DNA of 64,000 nucleotides from Dromaius novaehollandiae (taxonomy: Eukaryota > Chordata > Aves > Casuariiformes > Dromaiidae): NCBI RefSeq assembly GCF_036370855.1, contig NC_088098.1:140078721-140142720 (forward strand), written 5' to 3'. Positions 48,481 to 62,500 of the stretch are shown here, piece by piece; position 1 is the stretch's first letter, and each line of letters opens with the position of its first letter. The translations under genes were made by a program, and so were the position numbers. The notes under the pieces were generated by a model that was not told the DNA's origin, searched no databases, and saw nothing but the letters and a program-made list of their open reading frames with translations.

Positions 48481-51400
48481 ATGTCTGCCAAAGTGTGCTC
48501 CAGTTCACAGCACTTGATGTTACGTGTCTGCAAATCCTTAAACTAGATTTGCTGTGTCATAGAACCGTGGCCTCAAATTTTCTTTAGCTATGTTGCTGTG
48601 ATTTGTTTCCCAGAGTTTTAGAGGAAGTAGAGAGTCTATGCATTCATGTGTGTCAGCTCTGCCAGTTGTACAAGCTGGAGGATTTATCGACAACCTCAAG
48701 AATGTGCTGCCTGAGCTAAGGACCATATATGCATGTATATGTGCATGTTCATTTGTGAAATATGTGAAAAACATAGTGAAAAATAAGTATTTTTCTGGGA
48801 TTAAACAGAATTCAGGAAGAGTTATCAACATTGTCTTTGAGGCAAAGAAAAATAAATAAAAATGACAAAGGAAATCTAGATTTTTTTACCTTTCTGTTGA
48901 AGTTAATTATTTTAGAATCTGTTTGAATTTTAGAAACTATTGTATAATTATTATAATAGTATATTAATATGGTGAACTGAGTACAGAACCTGTTTATACA
49001 TGGCCATAGTTTTGCAGAGGGTTGTTAACTGTTACCGTTGAAGTTCTTTCAAAATTAGGCAGGGGAATTTCTTGCACAGTGAATTATAGGATGTAGCTAA
49101 TTGAACACATGAAGGAGAATGTCTGCTATTTTGCAGCTGGATTTTGCTTCAGGGGGGTCATCTGTATTGCCTTTCCTGGATGCAGACTTGGGAATAATTT
49201 TCCAAATCAGGTGGATGTTTTTTCTGAGTACAAATAAGGGCTGATCTTGACAATGAAAAGGAATTCAATTACCTTTTTCACCTGGTGTATTTCGTTGTCA
49301 TTCATTATCTCACAATATCTTTCTTCTTGTTTATTCCTGATTGTGCAGTTTTGGACTTGCCCTCAGGAAGTGGCACTATGTCAGAAACTGATAATAGAGA
49401 GATAGTTTTACCAACAATAATCAACCAGGTCTGCATTCAGGATTTTTTAGAGCTGCTTATGGTATTGCTCAACAAAATTCCTCTACTATACAGCACTGGC
49501 TTTTTTCTGTTAACAATGCTGTCAGTTAAGAAGAAGATGGAACCTCCTTTTTTCTTTAAATATCACTCCAAAATCAGTTTTTGGTGAGAAGAGATTAAAA
49601 TCCAAATGTGGATCTGGACTTTGAAATCCAGACCTGAGGATGCTTTATTCTGTGTTGAGTCTTTGTGTACTTACAAGAAATGTTTTAAGAGAGTAGGCTT
49701 GTTTTCATTTTCAGAAGATTGAAAACATCACAATGTTGAAGCATTCCTGAAAGAACCTTATGTTGTAATGATATATAAGAATGTTTATTTTCTTTGCAAT
49801 GTATTTATTGTTGAGTATGCAAGTTCATGATTTTTAATTATTTGCTCTCTGGAGTTTTGCTCACTGAATGTACAAAGCTCTTTTGGTATACAAATATTCA
49901 GAATTACTCAAGGGTAGAGTAGTATAAAGTGAAATATTGTGAAGGAATTCCTTGAAATATTTTGACTACTGCTTGAGATATTTTTAGAAATAATTGAAGA
50001 ATCATCTCATTTGGAAAAGCCTCCTTCTGAGCCATGCAGTCTGTATTTCTGTGCTGTGGCAGTGGTGAACAATTCTGTGCAATGGAGTAATTTGGGCCTC
50101 CACTTGCCAGTGAGAATACAGTGATTACCCCAGCTGAGCAGAGTTGTAGTCACTGCACATGCTGCCGTGGGGAAAGCCTTTGACATAACAATTTGCTCCA
50201 TGGTTAGCAAAGAGGATTCTGTCCTCTGTGACCCATTAAATCCCTCCCATTACCAGTCCCTTAAGGGACTCCACCCTGGTAAGCCCAACTCCTGGTTTAA
50301 AGAATTAACTGGGGAAGGTGGTCCCCTTGCTTTCTATTACCCTACAAGTTGACCTAAGCATTCATTTGGCTTCTATCACATTACTAAATAAATGGGAAAG
50401 AATTACTTGCTGTGAGAAGAGGAAGAAGACACAAATTCATTTTTTTTGTCATAAGGAAATTAATTAATATAATCTGATATGGTTCCTCCTGACAAACGCA
50501 TAATGGCTACCATTTCTCATCACCTCATCAAAGCATAGAGATGTGTACAAATGGGCAGTATCATTACCAGTTTGCCAGCTGGCTAGTTACATTGTTTAGA
50601 CATTAACTGTTGAAGCTCCTCTTTTTTGTGCGTCTCATATGTATTAGAAAGGCACATTGATATTAGCTATAACAGGCAGTAGTTTTAGCTTATTTTAGTC
50701 CTAAAAGGTATATACAAAGCTCTCATGCCTGAGAAAATGACTGGGGTGCAGTTCTGCTGGTACACAGAGATGTTTGCTATAGGAAGCAAAGAGAAAAGTA
50801 GCTTAAAATATTTGCCATTTATCCACTGACATGGAGATAGTTCCTATATCAGGGATCAGTTAAAAAGTCTTAGGAGACTTGAGTTGTTTTCTAAATCGTG
50901 AGCTAGTTTTAATCTGCATGGACAACACATAGCTCCTATGTGCTAAGTACATAAGCGCTTTGCTGCCCTGACAGCAATATGTCAGTACTTGCTGCAGGAA
51001 TTTGTGCTACAGCAGTGTACCAGTAACCTCACACACTATATGGGGATCATTATGCCGCTTCTGAATTACCTAGGGCTTCACACCAGTGAGTTGGCAAGTT
51101 TGTATGAGATCCATTTGGTCTCCACTGTGGTAGACCCGTTGGAATGACATCAGTGATTATTTCCTAGTAATCTGTTGAAATTGCACATTGGAAGAGGAAA
51201 TGTTTATTGCAAGTACAGCTCAAGTAAGGAACTGTTTTTGGATGATATTCAAACTTGAGAACTGGCTTCAGAATAAGTGTGTGGAGAGACTGATTAATCT
51301 TCTGACACTGGAGAGCATTAAATAGCTCTATGAATTAATAGTTTCTTTGAGCTGAGACTGTTTATTGCTTTGAAAAAAACCCCAAACTCTTATATCTCAG

Positions 51401-52774
51401 CAGCAGGGGAGTTTTGACTCCTAACACCTTTTTTTTCTTTGCTGGATTGTTTGTTTTTAACTTTGACTGTTTCTGTCTGAACTGACTCATCTGGAAATTG
51501 AGTTGTGAGGTTGCTTTGTACCTTGGAGGTTTTGTTGTGAAAGAAGAAATTTGCCTTGTAATAAGGAAATGTGCTGAGATAGGGAAACGTGATGAAGTTC
51601 TAAGTATTTCTGATGGATTTAATTATGAGTTTTCATTAAGGAACCACACAATAAGATAATCTTGAGGTGTACAAACTCTTAACTTACTTTTTTTTTTAAC
51701 TGAGATTGTTTTGATTTGATTGATTTTGGATGAATGCCCCTTTGTTGGAGGCTTTTATATGATTTAGACTTGGTTTTCAAGAATGATTTGGGGAGCTTTT
51801 TTGCTTCAGGGTATAGAAAATATATTGTGTATATGTTTGGTTTAACTTCTTTTGCAGTGTTTGTCTTCTTTTTTGACTATTGTTTTTGCAGTCTTGGGAA
51901 TGACATTAAAAGACCAGTGTGTGTCTGCATTTGTGTGTTTGTATGTGTGTTAAGTAGGGTGTGCGTGGAGCGTTTTTATAAAGTAAACATCATCATAAGT
52001 AGGAGTTGTCTTGGACCAGTACTGTAATTTGCACATTGCCCTGTGGTAAACCAAGTTAGTTTTTTTTCTGCCACATTGTCCACAGAGTTTCATGCTGTTT
52101 TGGGTTTAGCATAAACAATTTCAGAAGTACTTGTCAGTACTATATTTTAAGTTCATCTTTGTCCCATACCTGCTATCTCAGTATATTGATAGAGTCTGCA
52201 GTCTAGTTCTCATCTTGCTTAGTGTGGTTCATTTATTTGCAAGAACAGAGTGGAGAAGCAGGCATTACTAAAGACAGCCAGCAAACAGCAGATCTCCCAT
52301 ATGGTATTAGATGGATTAATGTTCCATTCAGTGCAAGAGTCAGACTATGGCAACAATTAAAACTGAATGAATTAGAAAAAAGAAAAAGTGGTTCCCTTCA
52401 GCCCTGATAAGCACAACAAAAGCATTTCCTGTCATTCTGTTAGTTGTTATTACAGACAACTTATGAATTGAACTCAGGTGAGGGCACCCAGGTAACCTGT
52501 CATGAAAGCAGAGGTGTGAGGAACAATGAGAGAAAGGAGAAGAGACTGAGAGATGAGAACAAGAGATGGGAGGAGATGAAGGACACTTGTCTGTTGGACT
52601 AGTACCTCGTTGTTGCAAGCATTAGAAAGTATGTTATGAATGAGAGAGGGAACTGAAGGAAGGTAAAGATTACTGTTTTTTTGTAGGACTAGTGAATGTC
52701 AACACAGAAAGCTGAATTTTAGCATATTAGGAACACTAATCTGAATGTGTCAGTCCAATCTGATTTTATTCTTT
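48481..52774. other. Non-coding AT-rich unique DNA
   Basis: No gene is recognised between the two CR1 fragments. A TG-rich patch lies at 51916-51950. A 100-codon frame at 49285-49587 has no supporting signals. The rest is ordinary AT-rich sequence. Confidence 0.6.
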
Positions 52775-53210
52775 GATAGGGTCTACTGGGTATATGCCTT
52801 TAGTAAAGCTATTGACACCATCCAGAATGACATTTTTGTAAGTGATTTTGTGAAATTTGATCTAGATGAGGCATCATAAGCTCGAAAAACCTTGCAGATG
52901 GGTTATCAATAGTTCATTCCAAAAATGGAAAGTTGCTTCAAATAAGATCTTGCCAAGGTCTGCTCTGTTCTTACGTTCTTCTAAATATAAGTACATTAAT
53001 AGCAAGTAGAATGTGCTTATTTAAAATGTGGCAACTTGTTAGGGGAAAGTATAAGCTCGGGGGAGAGGTCAGAATTCAAACTGTGTTTCAAAAATAGGAG
53101 AGATGGTCCAACTCAGCAAGATGCAATTTGATAAGGAGAAGTCCCAAGTGCTTTATTTAAGAGGAAGAAACTGAATCACAGATGCACAGTGGGAAATAAT
53201 TGATGATATA
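52775..53210 (+). mobile_element. Older CR1 LINE internal (RT) fragment
   Basis: A second, more decayed CR1-type fragment in plus orientation. GATAGGGTCTACTGGGTATATGCC followed by AGTAAAGCTATTGACACCATCC encodes a recognisable echo of the RT motif xxFSKAFDT (here AFSKAIDTI). From about 53080, words such as AATAGGAGAGATGGTCCAAC, GATGCAATTTGATAAGGAG and AAGTGCTTTATTTAAGAGG match the downstream RT/thumb coding region of CR1 copies. The middle (52.93-53.05 kb) is poorly matched. No 3' end is present. It seems older than the 47.5 kb copy and closer to CR1 subfamilies common in turtles and crocodilians, which is an inference from memory of those sequences. Confidence 0.8.
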
Positions 53211-56200
53211 ACAACCAAATCACAGGAAGCTGTCACAAATTAAGAGTCCCTCAGTGAATCTGGAGAAGAAAAGCTTGGCTGGCACAAAATGAGTGGTAAT
53301 GGCTGTGTGTCTCCTGCAGGGAAGTTCTCTCTTGGCATGCAAGTTCTCATGCTGCTGAAAGCAGGAAGAAAGAAGTAGTTTTGAAAAGGAGGAAAAAAGA
53401 TTAGAAACTGGGTTGTGCAGATTGAGCAGGACAGTTCTACAGAGACTGTAGCTCCCCACCGTTAGAAACATCCCTTCCATGGGAACATTGTGATTGTAGC
53501 CATCCTTATCAGCTATCCCCAAATACCAAAGCGCTTTTTATTCTCTAAGCCCTAGTGACTGGAATGAGCAAGGATACTGTCATGATTTTGCCTTTACAAC
53601 ACAGAGTTCACTGCAATGGTGGGCAGAGCTGTATGAGCTGCTTCTCCACCTCCATATAACCAGACTAATGTGTACATCTTCAGGTTCATGTCTGTTCCCC
53701 GGGAAGGGAGAAGGAAAGGCAGAAATGATTGTCGTGAGAATAGTTCATTGAGATTTTTCTTTGCTGTTCTTTTCACTGGGATCAGAGAAGGACCATCAAT
53801 GAGGGTATGATGGGACAGAACTATAGGATGTCGGTGAAGGAATGCTGTTCATTTCCCAAAGGCCACCTGGGCATTCTTGGGAGAGAACTGTAAACTAGAT
53901 GATAGGCTTTATTATAATTTATAAGCCACAGACAGACTACCTATGCTATGGCTTAATTCCTGGAAAACTTATTTAATGGTTTTCTTTTTACAACAGTCTT
54001 CCTTTCCCAGTAAGATGGGCAAATGCTGTTAGACCTGCTCTTCGTGGTACATCTTGGGTTGCAAATCCATCTGTGAAACTGTGTGAATAGTTGAGTGACT
54101 AAAAAAAATCTCTACTTTGACTAATTAACCTAAAAGACTTCACTTAAAATTAGGTTAGAGAATGTCTGCAAGAATTTCATTGACAGCGGTTTAGAGAGAG
54201 AATATGCTAGGATTTGCTAGCAGACTTATGGCCAAGAAGTTACTCTTTTCTGGAATTCTCCAAAAATATAAAGCAAAACTATGCCTATACTTGGAAATAT
54301 GTGGAACACAAACAACTGATCTCCTACTGGCTCCCTTCTCTTGCACAAGACTATGTAGTCATGGAAAAAAAAAAAGATTCATGTAAGATTTTCTTCTTTT
54401 ATGGATGTTATTAACAGAGTTAGTGCTCCCTGGTGGACTTAGAAACACAATGGATACAGGTAGAGAATTATTTTGTTATTTGTCATGACTGCAAAAGAAG
54501 AAAAATTTCTGTAGTTAATATGACATAATGATCTTGACTGAAGTTCAGTTGTTACGTTCACACGTCTAAACTTACTGCTCCCTTTTCTGTTCACTGTGTT
54601 GCCAGGGTTTTGTGAGAGAGTATTCTGTCACATTTCCCCCCCTGCGCACACACTTTCACAGACTGCATGACTTAGTGGTATAGCACTAGACAAGAATGGG
54701 GCTTAACATTAACACTGACATTGTGTTATCTTCAAAATGTAGTCTTTCTATCTTCCACTTGAGATATTAATAAACTTCAAAAGCTACTTTCAATCTAAAA
54801 TAAAAAGCTCCAGGGATATCCTTAACTGTGTTGACACTGCTGCTGCATCTTGATAATAATCGTATCATGCAAAGGTGGAAAAAAAGAGCTGATCTATAAA
54901 ATATGTGCAGCACGAGCCACTGCAGTTTCAAATTACAGATGTCTGGGTATTGACCCGTGGATCATTTCAATTACCTGCTTTTACTGATATGCATGATCCA
55001 CCACCAGCCTACCACAATTTGGTTCAGATAGTGGACAGACAAGCTGAGAGAAATGCTTCCTTTAAACTGTTGATATGCTGTCTGATAAATAAATACTTAA
55101 ATGATGTCATGTTGACTTGCTGTGATGTGATGGAGAGTAACAGTGTGAACTTTGTATGCAATAGAAAAAAAGATGAGGACATTTTCCGTGATATTGTAAT
55201 GCCCTCAGCAGGAAGTGCTGCTGCAGCAGAGTTGAGTCATCAGTACGGGAGTCCATCAACATTCTGGAGAGAAAAAGGGAACAGTCATCGAAGGCAGCTA
55301 ATTTGCAGAATTCGTGCACCTAAATTTCTATGAGACAGTGGATGAATTCAATAGAAAGAAGAATGACTGTTTAAATAATTAAACACACTTTGGGAAATAA
55401 TTAGGCCCTTTGGAAAACTGGAAGTGCCTTATTTCAAAGCTGTGCTTTTAAGCCATAGTACAAATGGTACAAATGAAGACCAAATCGAAAATTCTCTTTT
55501 AAATTTTATTTCAAGTTGTATACCCATTTGAAATTCAGACACTTGTTTGTTCTATTCACAGATATGATTTAGGGTTAAAGACCCCATCACTTCAGCCATT
55601 GTAGTTAAATACCCAAGCTGGTGCTGACAACAGTAAATGCTGATAAAAGTGTCAATGGCCATTCCTGCCTCAGCTGATTGTTGTTAACCCCTGCTCCACA
55701 TGACAGTTGGCCCTAATTAAGTACATAATGCCTGACAGAGGTTCAGTCTACTTTATAATCATAGAAAAGACCTAGTCAGTGGCAATACAAAAAAGATACT
55801 ACAGACTTGGTTTCAGTGGTGTGATAAAAAAACTTGCACAGTTTCAGTGAAAATTCTCAAAAAGTACAGAGCAAATTAATGGGTATATTTAGAACAAAGC
55901 TTACACATGCATACATAAATACACCTTCCTTCCGCCCATATACATTTGCATAATGAAACCCCTCCTGTCTTCCTCTTTTCTGTTCAGCTAAGCCAGTTGC
56001 TGAAATGGGGCTGTTTCCAAGTGCAGACAGGGCTAAGTCATGTCCTATTGACTAAAACACTCAATTCTGGTCTCCTGGGGCATGTGAGCATTTCAAAACC
56101 ATTCATAATAATGGAGCCAAATCTTATGCCACAGGGCAAATGACTCTGCGTCAAATGGCCAGCACAAAGCAGCCAGCCATGGCACATCACATTACCTCCA

Positions 56201-59200
56201 ACTGCTCCTCCCCCATTCAGCTTGTGTAGGAAGTGTGGTCCAAAATTTTTTATGCAGAATCAGACTATGGAAAACTTGGCATATCTGTATCCTGAGCTAT
56301 GTTATATACTTTCTAGTCATAGTGAAAGATTTAGTCAAAAGTATTCTGTGGTATCAACATACGCAATTTCAGCTCAGAAAAGTGCCTAAAAACAGCTCAT
56401 GTACTTGTTTAGATTTCCTATTGAGTTGCCATCCCCCAAAACAGAGGTTTATAGGAAATCCTAACAAAGCCATAGTTGTAATCATAAACAAATGGCTCTC
56501 TACGATACTGACCTCTTTCTCTGGAGCTCTCCTAAATGTTAATGGCAGGGCTAGAGATCTATATTAGGCACTGTGACAGCAGGAAGAATTCTGGCAGTCT
56601 TACAGTGTCATTTTGTGGAAAATACGTTGGAGCTGCTTCTGGAATAAATTTACATGAGAGCAAAGAGGAATTAAATAGAGACGAAAGCACAGATTTGCTT
56701 GCGATGATGTGGATGAGGATGGCAATTGCACAGAATGTTTAGTTGCATGTCTCCCTTCTGTTATTGTGCTTCTGAGTGATCAGCAGATGTCACTGGTGAT
56801 GGGTGACAGGAAGCCTGACTCCATTCTCAGGATCAAAAAAGAATAGTCACAGCGTTTCTGTTCCTTGGTGGCTTGGGAATGAGACAGCCAAATGCTAGAA
56901 GTTTCAGGGCAAATGACCAAATAGATTCAGCTAGTAAGGTATGGTTGTGTAGTTAATGTGCTGAAAGATTGATACCTGATAATTAGATCTTCCTGTACTA
57001 AAATTGTACCCAGAACATTTAAGCAGACTATATGCAGATATATGCATACACATACATACACACATGTACATACACACACTATGTGTAGATGCATGTTTAT
57101 ATATAAATGCACATGTATTGTGGGGGGAGACAGAGAGTCTGTGTGTGCATCTGAAAGCATGGCATTTTACTGCTGTTTATGAGCTTTTCTTTCCGCTAAC
57201 TTAGGTCTTCTGAAATGTTCCAGACTGATACAGCCATGAAGACCTACAGACTAGAAAAAAGTAACTTTTTGCTTGTAGAACCAAAAAGAAGATAACATTA
57301 TTGTCTGGAAAAATAAAAGAACTGTATTTGCTTCCAGATAAAGATACGTTTGTATAAAAAGCCAAATGTTCAGCGAGATAGTTGATTAAAGCAAATCTGA
57401 AAGTATCTGGTGGACACCAAAGCACCCTCTTGTATTATGGAATAAAAACTCCCACCAGTCTGATTCTGAAGAAACTAATGTGTAAAGTGGAGTAAGCATA
57501 AAGATTATGGCAAAGAACGTGAAAAACATAGACGTGAATGTACCTCACAGTAATCCTGGAAAGTGAAATGACCAGAGGCTTTGTGTCAGAAGGATGTGAG
57601 TAAAGGAACAATCTTTGCAACCAAATAGAAGCTTTTCAAATGAGCTTTCCTTAAGATACATACTCTGTTGCTCCTATGAAATACAAGGAAGCAGCAAAAT
57701 TACCATTTTGGCTAGCATTAAACTCCTGTTTCTGAAAAGTTTTGTAAATTGCAATGTGAAGGGACTCAAAGTATTACCATCCTCTGTAACATGTTTGCAA
57801 ATCAGTAAGCATTATCTCTGTTTTAGATGTTTTGCAGTAGTTTAAAATCTGCAGGCCAAAATGTTTTTCTTTGATCAATCTGCAGTGATGTGTATAAGAT
57901 GACACTTTATAGAGACAGCTGTCAATGAACTGTTTCCGAAATATCCACAAAGATCTTGGCTTATTACTGTGTTTGTTTATTGCTGGATCCACTAACAGGT
58001 CTATAGTTGAGCTGAGATAGACATATAAAAATACTGCAGAATAGGAAAGGTGCTACTATATAGCTGATTTTTGAATCTCTGACAAGTGCTGGTTTCATAC
58101 AAACAGCACAGTTTTGGGGCTTTGTAGGATTCATGACAAAAGAGCTCGCACCAAAGATGACTGGTTTGTAGCTCTGCAGAGAAGCAGTGGACATGTACTG
58201 TCTCAGTAGGTTGTGCTATTGTGGATCAATAACCTCTGGATCTGAAAAATAATCATCATACAGAAGTCAACTCTACTCACATTAAGTCCTAGAAAGCAAG
58301 GATAAGTATCTTTTTTATTAATGCCTTTGCGACAACAGCCAGCTTTGTCTGGAAACAATTCTGTTTATAGTAAATAAAAGCAAGGAACTGAAGGCAAAAA
58401 TCTGAAATTAACAGTGCCTTAAATATGGCCTGTAAATAGGGGAGAGTCTATTATTACTGGTAATGTTTACAAAGATCCAGCCATGGAAAATTTATGTGCA
58501 TGACGCATGACTGTACTGAAGTCATTTTAAGGAGAGGATGCATAGCTTTTTGGAGCAGAAAGCTTAGAAAATGCAAGAATGTAACTCACAGCAGTTAAAG
58601 ACAATTCCAGTCTCTATGTCCAAATTTTAACATTAAGACTAGTAGGTCTGAAAATAAGCCCTTGGAGACAAAGATGAAGATAAATCTGATCTCTTCCCTT
58701 GAAACTGCCACTGCAAATTTGGTTGTCAGATTTTTCAAGCTATCTCAGCCATCTTTCACATGACTTTAGCACCTTGACTCAACATAGGAGCTTAGTGATA
58801 AAAAAAGAAGTCCCATTATGGCAATGTAAAAATTGACACTTTGCTAGCACCTTTTTTGCACTAGCATTGAGTGGGGAGGAAAAACACAATACCCTAAAAT
58901 CACTAGATGCTTCTAAAATTACACATAAGTGCTATCAAATCTACAGCGAATGATAGTGCAACAGGCCAGCTTAACAAAGCTTTTAACCAACAGGCAACCT
59001 GGCTTTCAGGATACACTGCTTTTGCTGGAAAGACTGTATCATTGTCTTTGGGCTCTGCAGCAGTGGAATGTGGGCTTTCTAGCATGATCATGAGAAAATA
59101 AAATCTTGTGTTATATTACGTGATATTATGCTGTGTTTTTGGTCTTTGTTTCAGTTCATTGTAAAAAAGCTAGCATTCAAAAATGCAGAACTTAGAAGCA

Positions 59201-59487
59201 GTAAGACAGCTTAGATTGTCTAAATATGAATACAAAGACACGAATGCAGAGTATACAGGGATGTGCAACAGATTGGAAGGCAGGACCATGCACAATTCAA
59301 ATAAATGTCCAGGCTATTCTGAATTTGGTAAAATGTAAGTTCTCATTGAAAAAAAACCCAGTATGACGAGCTTCTAAAAACAAGCCCAACCAGCTTACAT
59401 ATAGGTTTAAGTCTGTTTTTTCAGAGCTCCCTTGTCACCAAGAACATAACCTACACTTTAGTGAGGGCTGTTTTGTAGCTTTTTATA
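53211..59487. other. Non-coding AT-rich unique DNA
   Basis: No gene is recognised. A 142-codon frame (54905-55333) lacks splice, promoter or domain support. A CCATTCATAATAATGGAGCC segment (56099-56118) recalls sauropsid palindromic repeats but is too short to call. A CATA-rich simple patch is listed separately. Confidence 0.55.
57039..57080. repeat. CATA/CACA-rich simple sequence
   Basis: An alternating purine-pyrimidine stretch of TATGCATACACATACATACA type that continues into CACATGTACATACACACAC. It is low complexity and could adopt Z-DNA. Confidence 0.75.
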
Positions 59488-59550
59488 TAGAATCATTCAG
59501 CTCAGAAGGGATCTCTGGAGATTATCTGGTCCCACTCTCTATTCAAAGCA
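59488..59550 (-). mobile_element. CR1 LINE 3' end, inverted, short
   Basis: Read on the plus strand, TAGAATCATTCAGCTCAGAAGG, then GATCTCTGGAGATTATCTGGTCC and TATTCAAAGCA, match the reverse complement of the CR1 3' terminus (AGAATCATTCAGGTTGGAAGGGACCTCTGGAG, CATCTGGTCCAACC, CTCAAAGCA). The element's 3' end is at 59488 and it is truncated after about 65 recognisable bases. Confidence 0.85.
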
Positions 59551-62500
59551 ATATCAATATTGTCCTCAGGATTTCCATTCTGTCTTCTAAACATTGCATT
59601 GCATTTTTCAAACTCATTCCTAGCAGCCCTAATATTTTATTTCCATTATGGTTTCTTTTTTTAGCATATAGGAGTAATAGGATATCTGTAAATGGCTTCA
59701 TCTCTATGTGCTGTTCCTTATCTTGGTATTAAATTTATTTTTGTTTGCCTTTTAAATCTGGACCCTTTCTTGTGGTCTAAGAGTGGACGATATGAAAAAA
59801 TTAATAGATCTCTTGTATATTCTTACCTGGACTCTTTTCTGAGGGAAGGGCAACTGCAGAGAAGGTGCAGATCTGCTGCTTTTGTAACACAGTGAATAAC
59901 TGATTTACCTTTGCGATTCACATATCTTAAGGGAAAGCCTTAAGGGATGATACAGGTCTTTGCATTTCTGTAAGAACTCTACTCCTTCTACTTCACCATT
60001 CACCAGCAGTATTGCTCCCTAACCCAGTGACACTTTGAGAACCTTTCTTACTATTACCCTCCCATCATACATGACAAATAAGCAGTGGAAAGCCCTTTTT
60101 CTGTGGAAAATGTGCATTAAAGTTCATGTAGCTTTATTATTCTGAGTAAGATTCTTATACCATACTCATTACTGTAGTATATGAGTGCTTCCCAGTAGCA
60201 GTTTAAAGAACATGACTAACACCTGTCACACACTCATCTGCTCCTTGGGTGGGGCAGAGAAGCACTTGTGGTAAAGTTTCTGGTGTTTCTTTAACACACA
60301 TGTTATGCATTATTGTTAGCAAGGGCAGGGGCAAGGAAATGTGCCTTGCATTTGAGAGGTGCTGAGGGTTGTGAATGTTCTTAGTTTCTGAGGAATCCAC
60401 TCCATAACTGTAATTCAGCTCCTGAAATGATCTTTGCCCTCCTTGTAGAGTGCAGCTACTAAATTTATTTTTACAAATAATTGGTTACCTTCTGGGGTTT
60501 GCTGGTTTTTATAGAGGTCTGCTTAGTAATTTTGTGAAAGTCACAGAGCAGGAACTAGCGGGTTGATTCCACCTTTACAGAGACAGCATTTTTGTCTGGA
60601 AACTGGGGAGCAGTTCTTGCCAGTGGCTAGGGGAATGGTGAATAATACTGGCTCTGCCACAGGAATATGGAAGCTATCAAGTATGTGGGATCATGGCAAA
60701 ATCTGCTGAAAACTCAACTCAACTACAGATATGGAGCTGTGTGCCTCTGCTATAGATAGTTGTTCTATGGCAAAGAAGCAAATATTAAATCATTATCCTA
60801 AAACTTCAGGCAATCTTTCTGGTTGTCTGCAGCCTGGAGAATACTTACAGTAGCAACCATAATGATAACTTTGATTCCAAATATTCTGGGAAGCCAAGAT
60901 AGACTGATAGAGAAAGTTTTATGTGCTTGGGGTGGCGTAAATGGTTGAGAAGATATGTTCCAGCATTTTGTTTTAGTTGGATTTCCATAGCACTGCTGTT
61001 TCTTGCTGGGATATAATGTAATTGCTGTAATTCGGAAAAGAGATTCAGAGAGATGAAAAAGTGAGGTACTACAACTGTCTTATCCACCAGAAAGAAGAAG
61101 AGTTTCCTTGCTGATCTGATACGATAATGTTATTTGAGCATGGCATTACCACGCTCTTCAGTATTCCTGAGAAATCCCAAGTTACCTAAATTTAAATGCC
61201 TAAATGTTATGTATCTTAGCCTGAGCTAATCAGTTAGATTCTTTTTATATAATCTATAAAGAGAGAGATCTATCTCCACACAGTGATTTATCTGACCTGC
61301 AGATGGGATGAAATGAATTGCTCTCAGGAGGTGACCATCTCTCCCTTTTAATTATATAAAGGGAACCTAGAGTGACACCCTCATCCTTAAACATGGAACA
61401 TTCCTATGCCTATGTTAGGGCAGATGATCCCACCCTGACTAACTCACTGACTGACTAATAAAGACCTGAAAAATCTTCAGAATCTTCTTTTGTTGTTTCT
61501 TTGCTAACATCATTTCTTCCATGCTGAGACTCATCTTCAGCCTCACCTGTGAGGTACTTCATCTTACCTTATATATAAGGACATGAATGTATGTGTGAAA
61601 GGTCATTCTATGTGTCATCTACAGATTACTGGTATTTACATTATCATCTAAATAGTCCATAGAATGGTATACCAAAATAATAGAAGCCAGATGAAAGTGA
61701 GGTTTCCCCATCAAGTTTTGGTGGAATCACTCCAGAAGGATTCAAAACATTTTAGCAAATTACCTTTTGCTCCTGTCATCTCTTAGCAAGTGTCTCATAA
61801 TCTCCATAAGACCATGTAACTGACAGTCAAAAGCTATAGATATGCCCCAGATGAGGAACCATCTTCTGTGTTCCCTCTGCAGATAGAGGATCATCTGTGC
61901 TGCTAAAAAGGCTCCATTCTGTGTTCTGGCATGGATTCAGACTGTTCCAAGTTTAGATTATAAGCGTCAATTAGATGAAGTTGTAGTTGGCCGTTGTTTA
62001 GTTATATTATAAACTTACTCAAGAATGGTAGGACAGGTTGCATGGAATAGAGCTGGTGTCCAGAAGTGGTTTTTCAATGGATGAACTATATGGCTTGGAG
62101 TTATTCCAAGTCGTGTTTCACAGGTTATAACGTGCATAGATTGAGTTAATAAATCTTAGATTTAGACCTTCTTCTGGTGAATTAATGCCCTGAAATTCAG
62201 GAATACCATAAATTCCAGTGGATGTATAAAGAATGGATATTGTTTGCTAGCAAGCATCATCTTTTTAGTATAGCAAAACTTAACATGACTATTCTCTTTG
62301 CATGTAAAACAGACTTTGAAAAATGACGTGCTTCTTTTTGTCTGTGTCAGCTGTTTCAAGTGCTGTCATTGTTTCAGCAACCATCCTTCTCTCTTCATAG
62401 AGTATCAAAGAACCAAAGAGTATGTGGTAAGTAACGAGGAACTGTCTTTTTAGTACCAAACTGTCAGAGGTCAGGGTTTAGTGATAATGACTCATGATTT

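Noticed and set aside
54905..55333. 142-codon plus-strand frame
   Set aside because: No recognisable domain and no exon boundaries. Several frames of this size are expected by chance in 128 kb of strand sequence.
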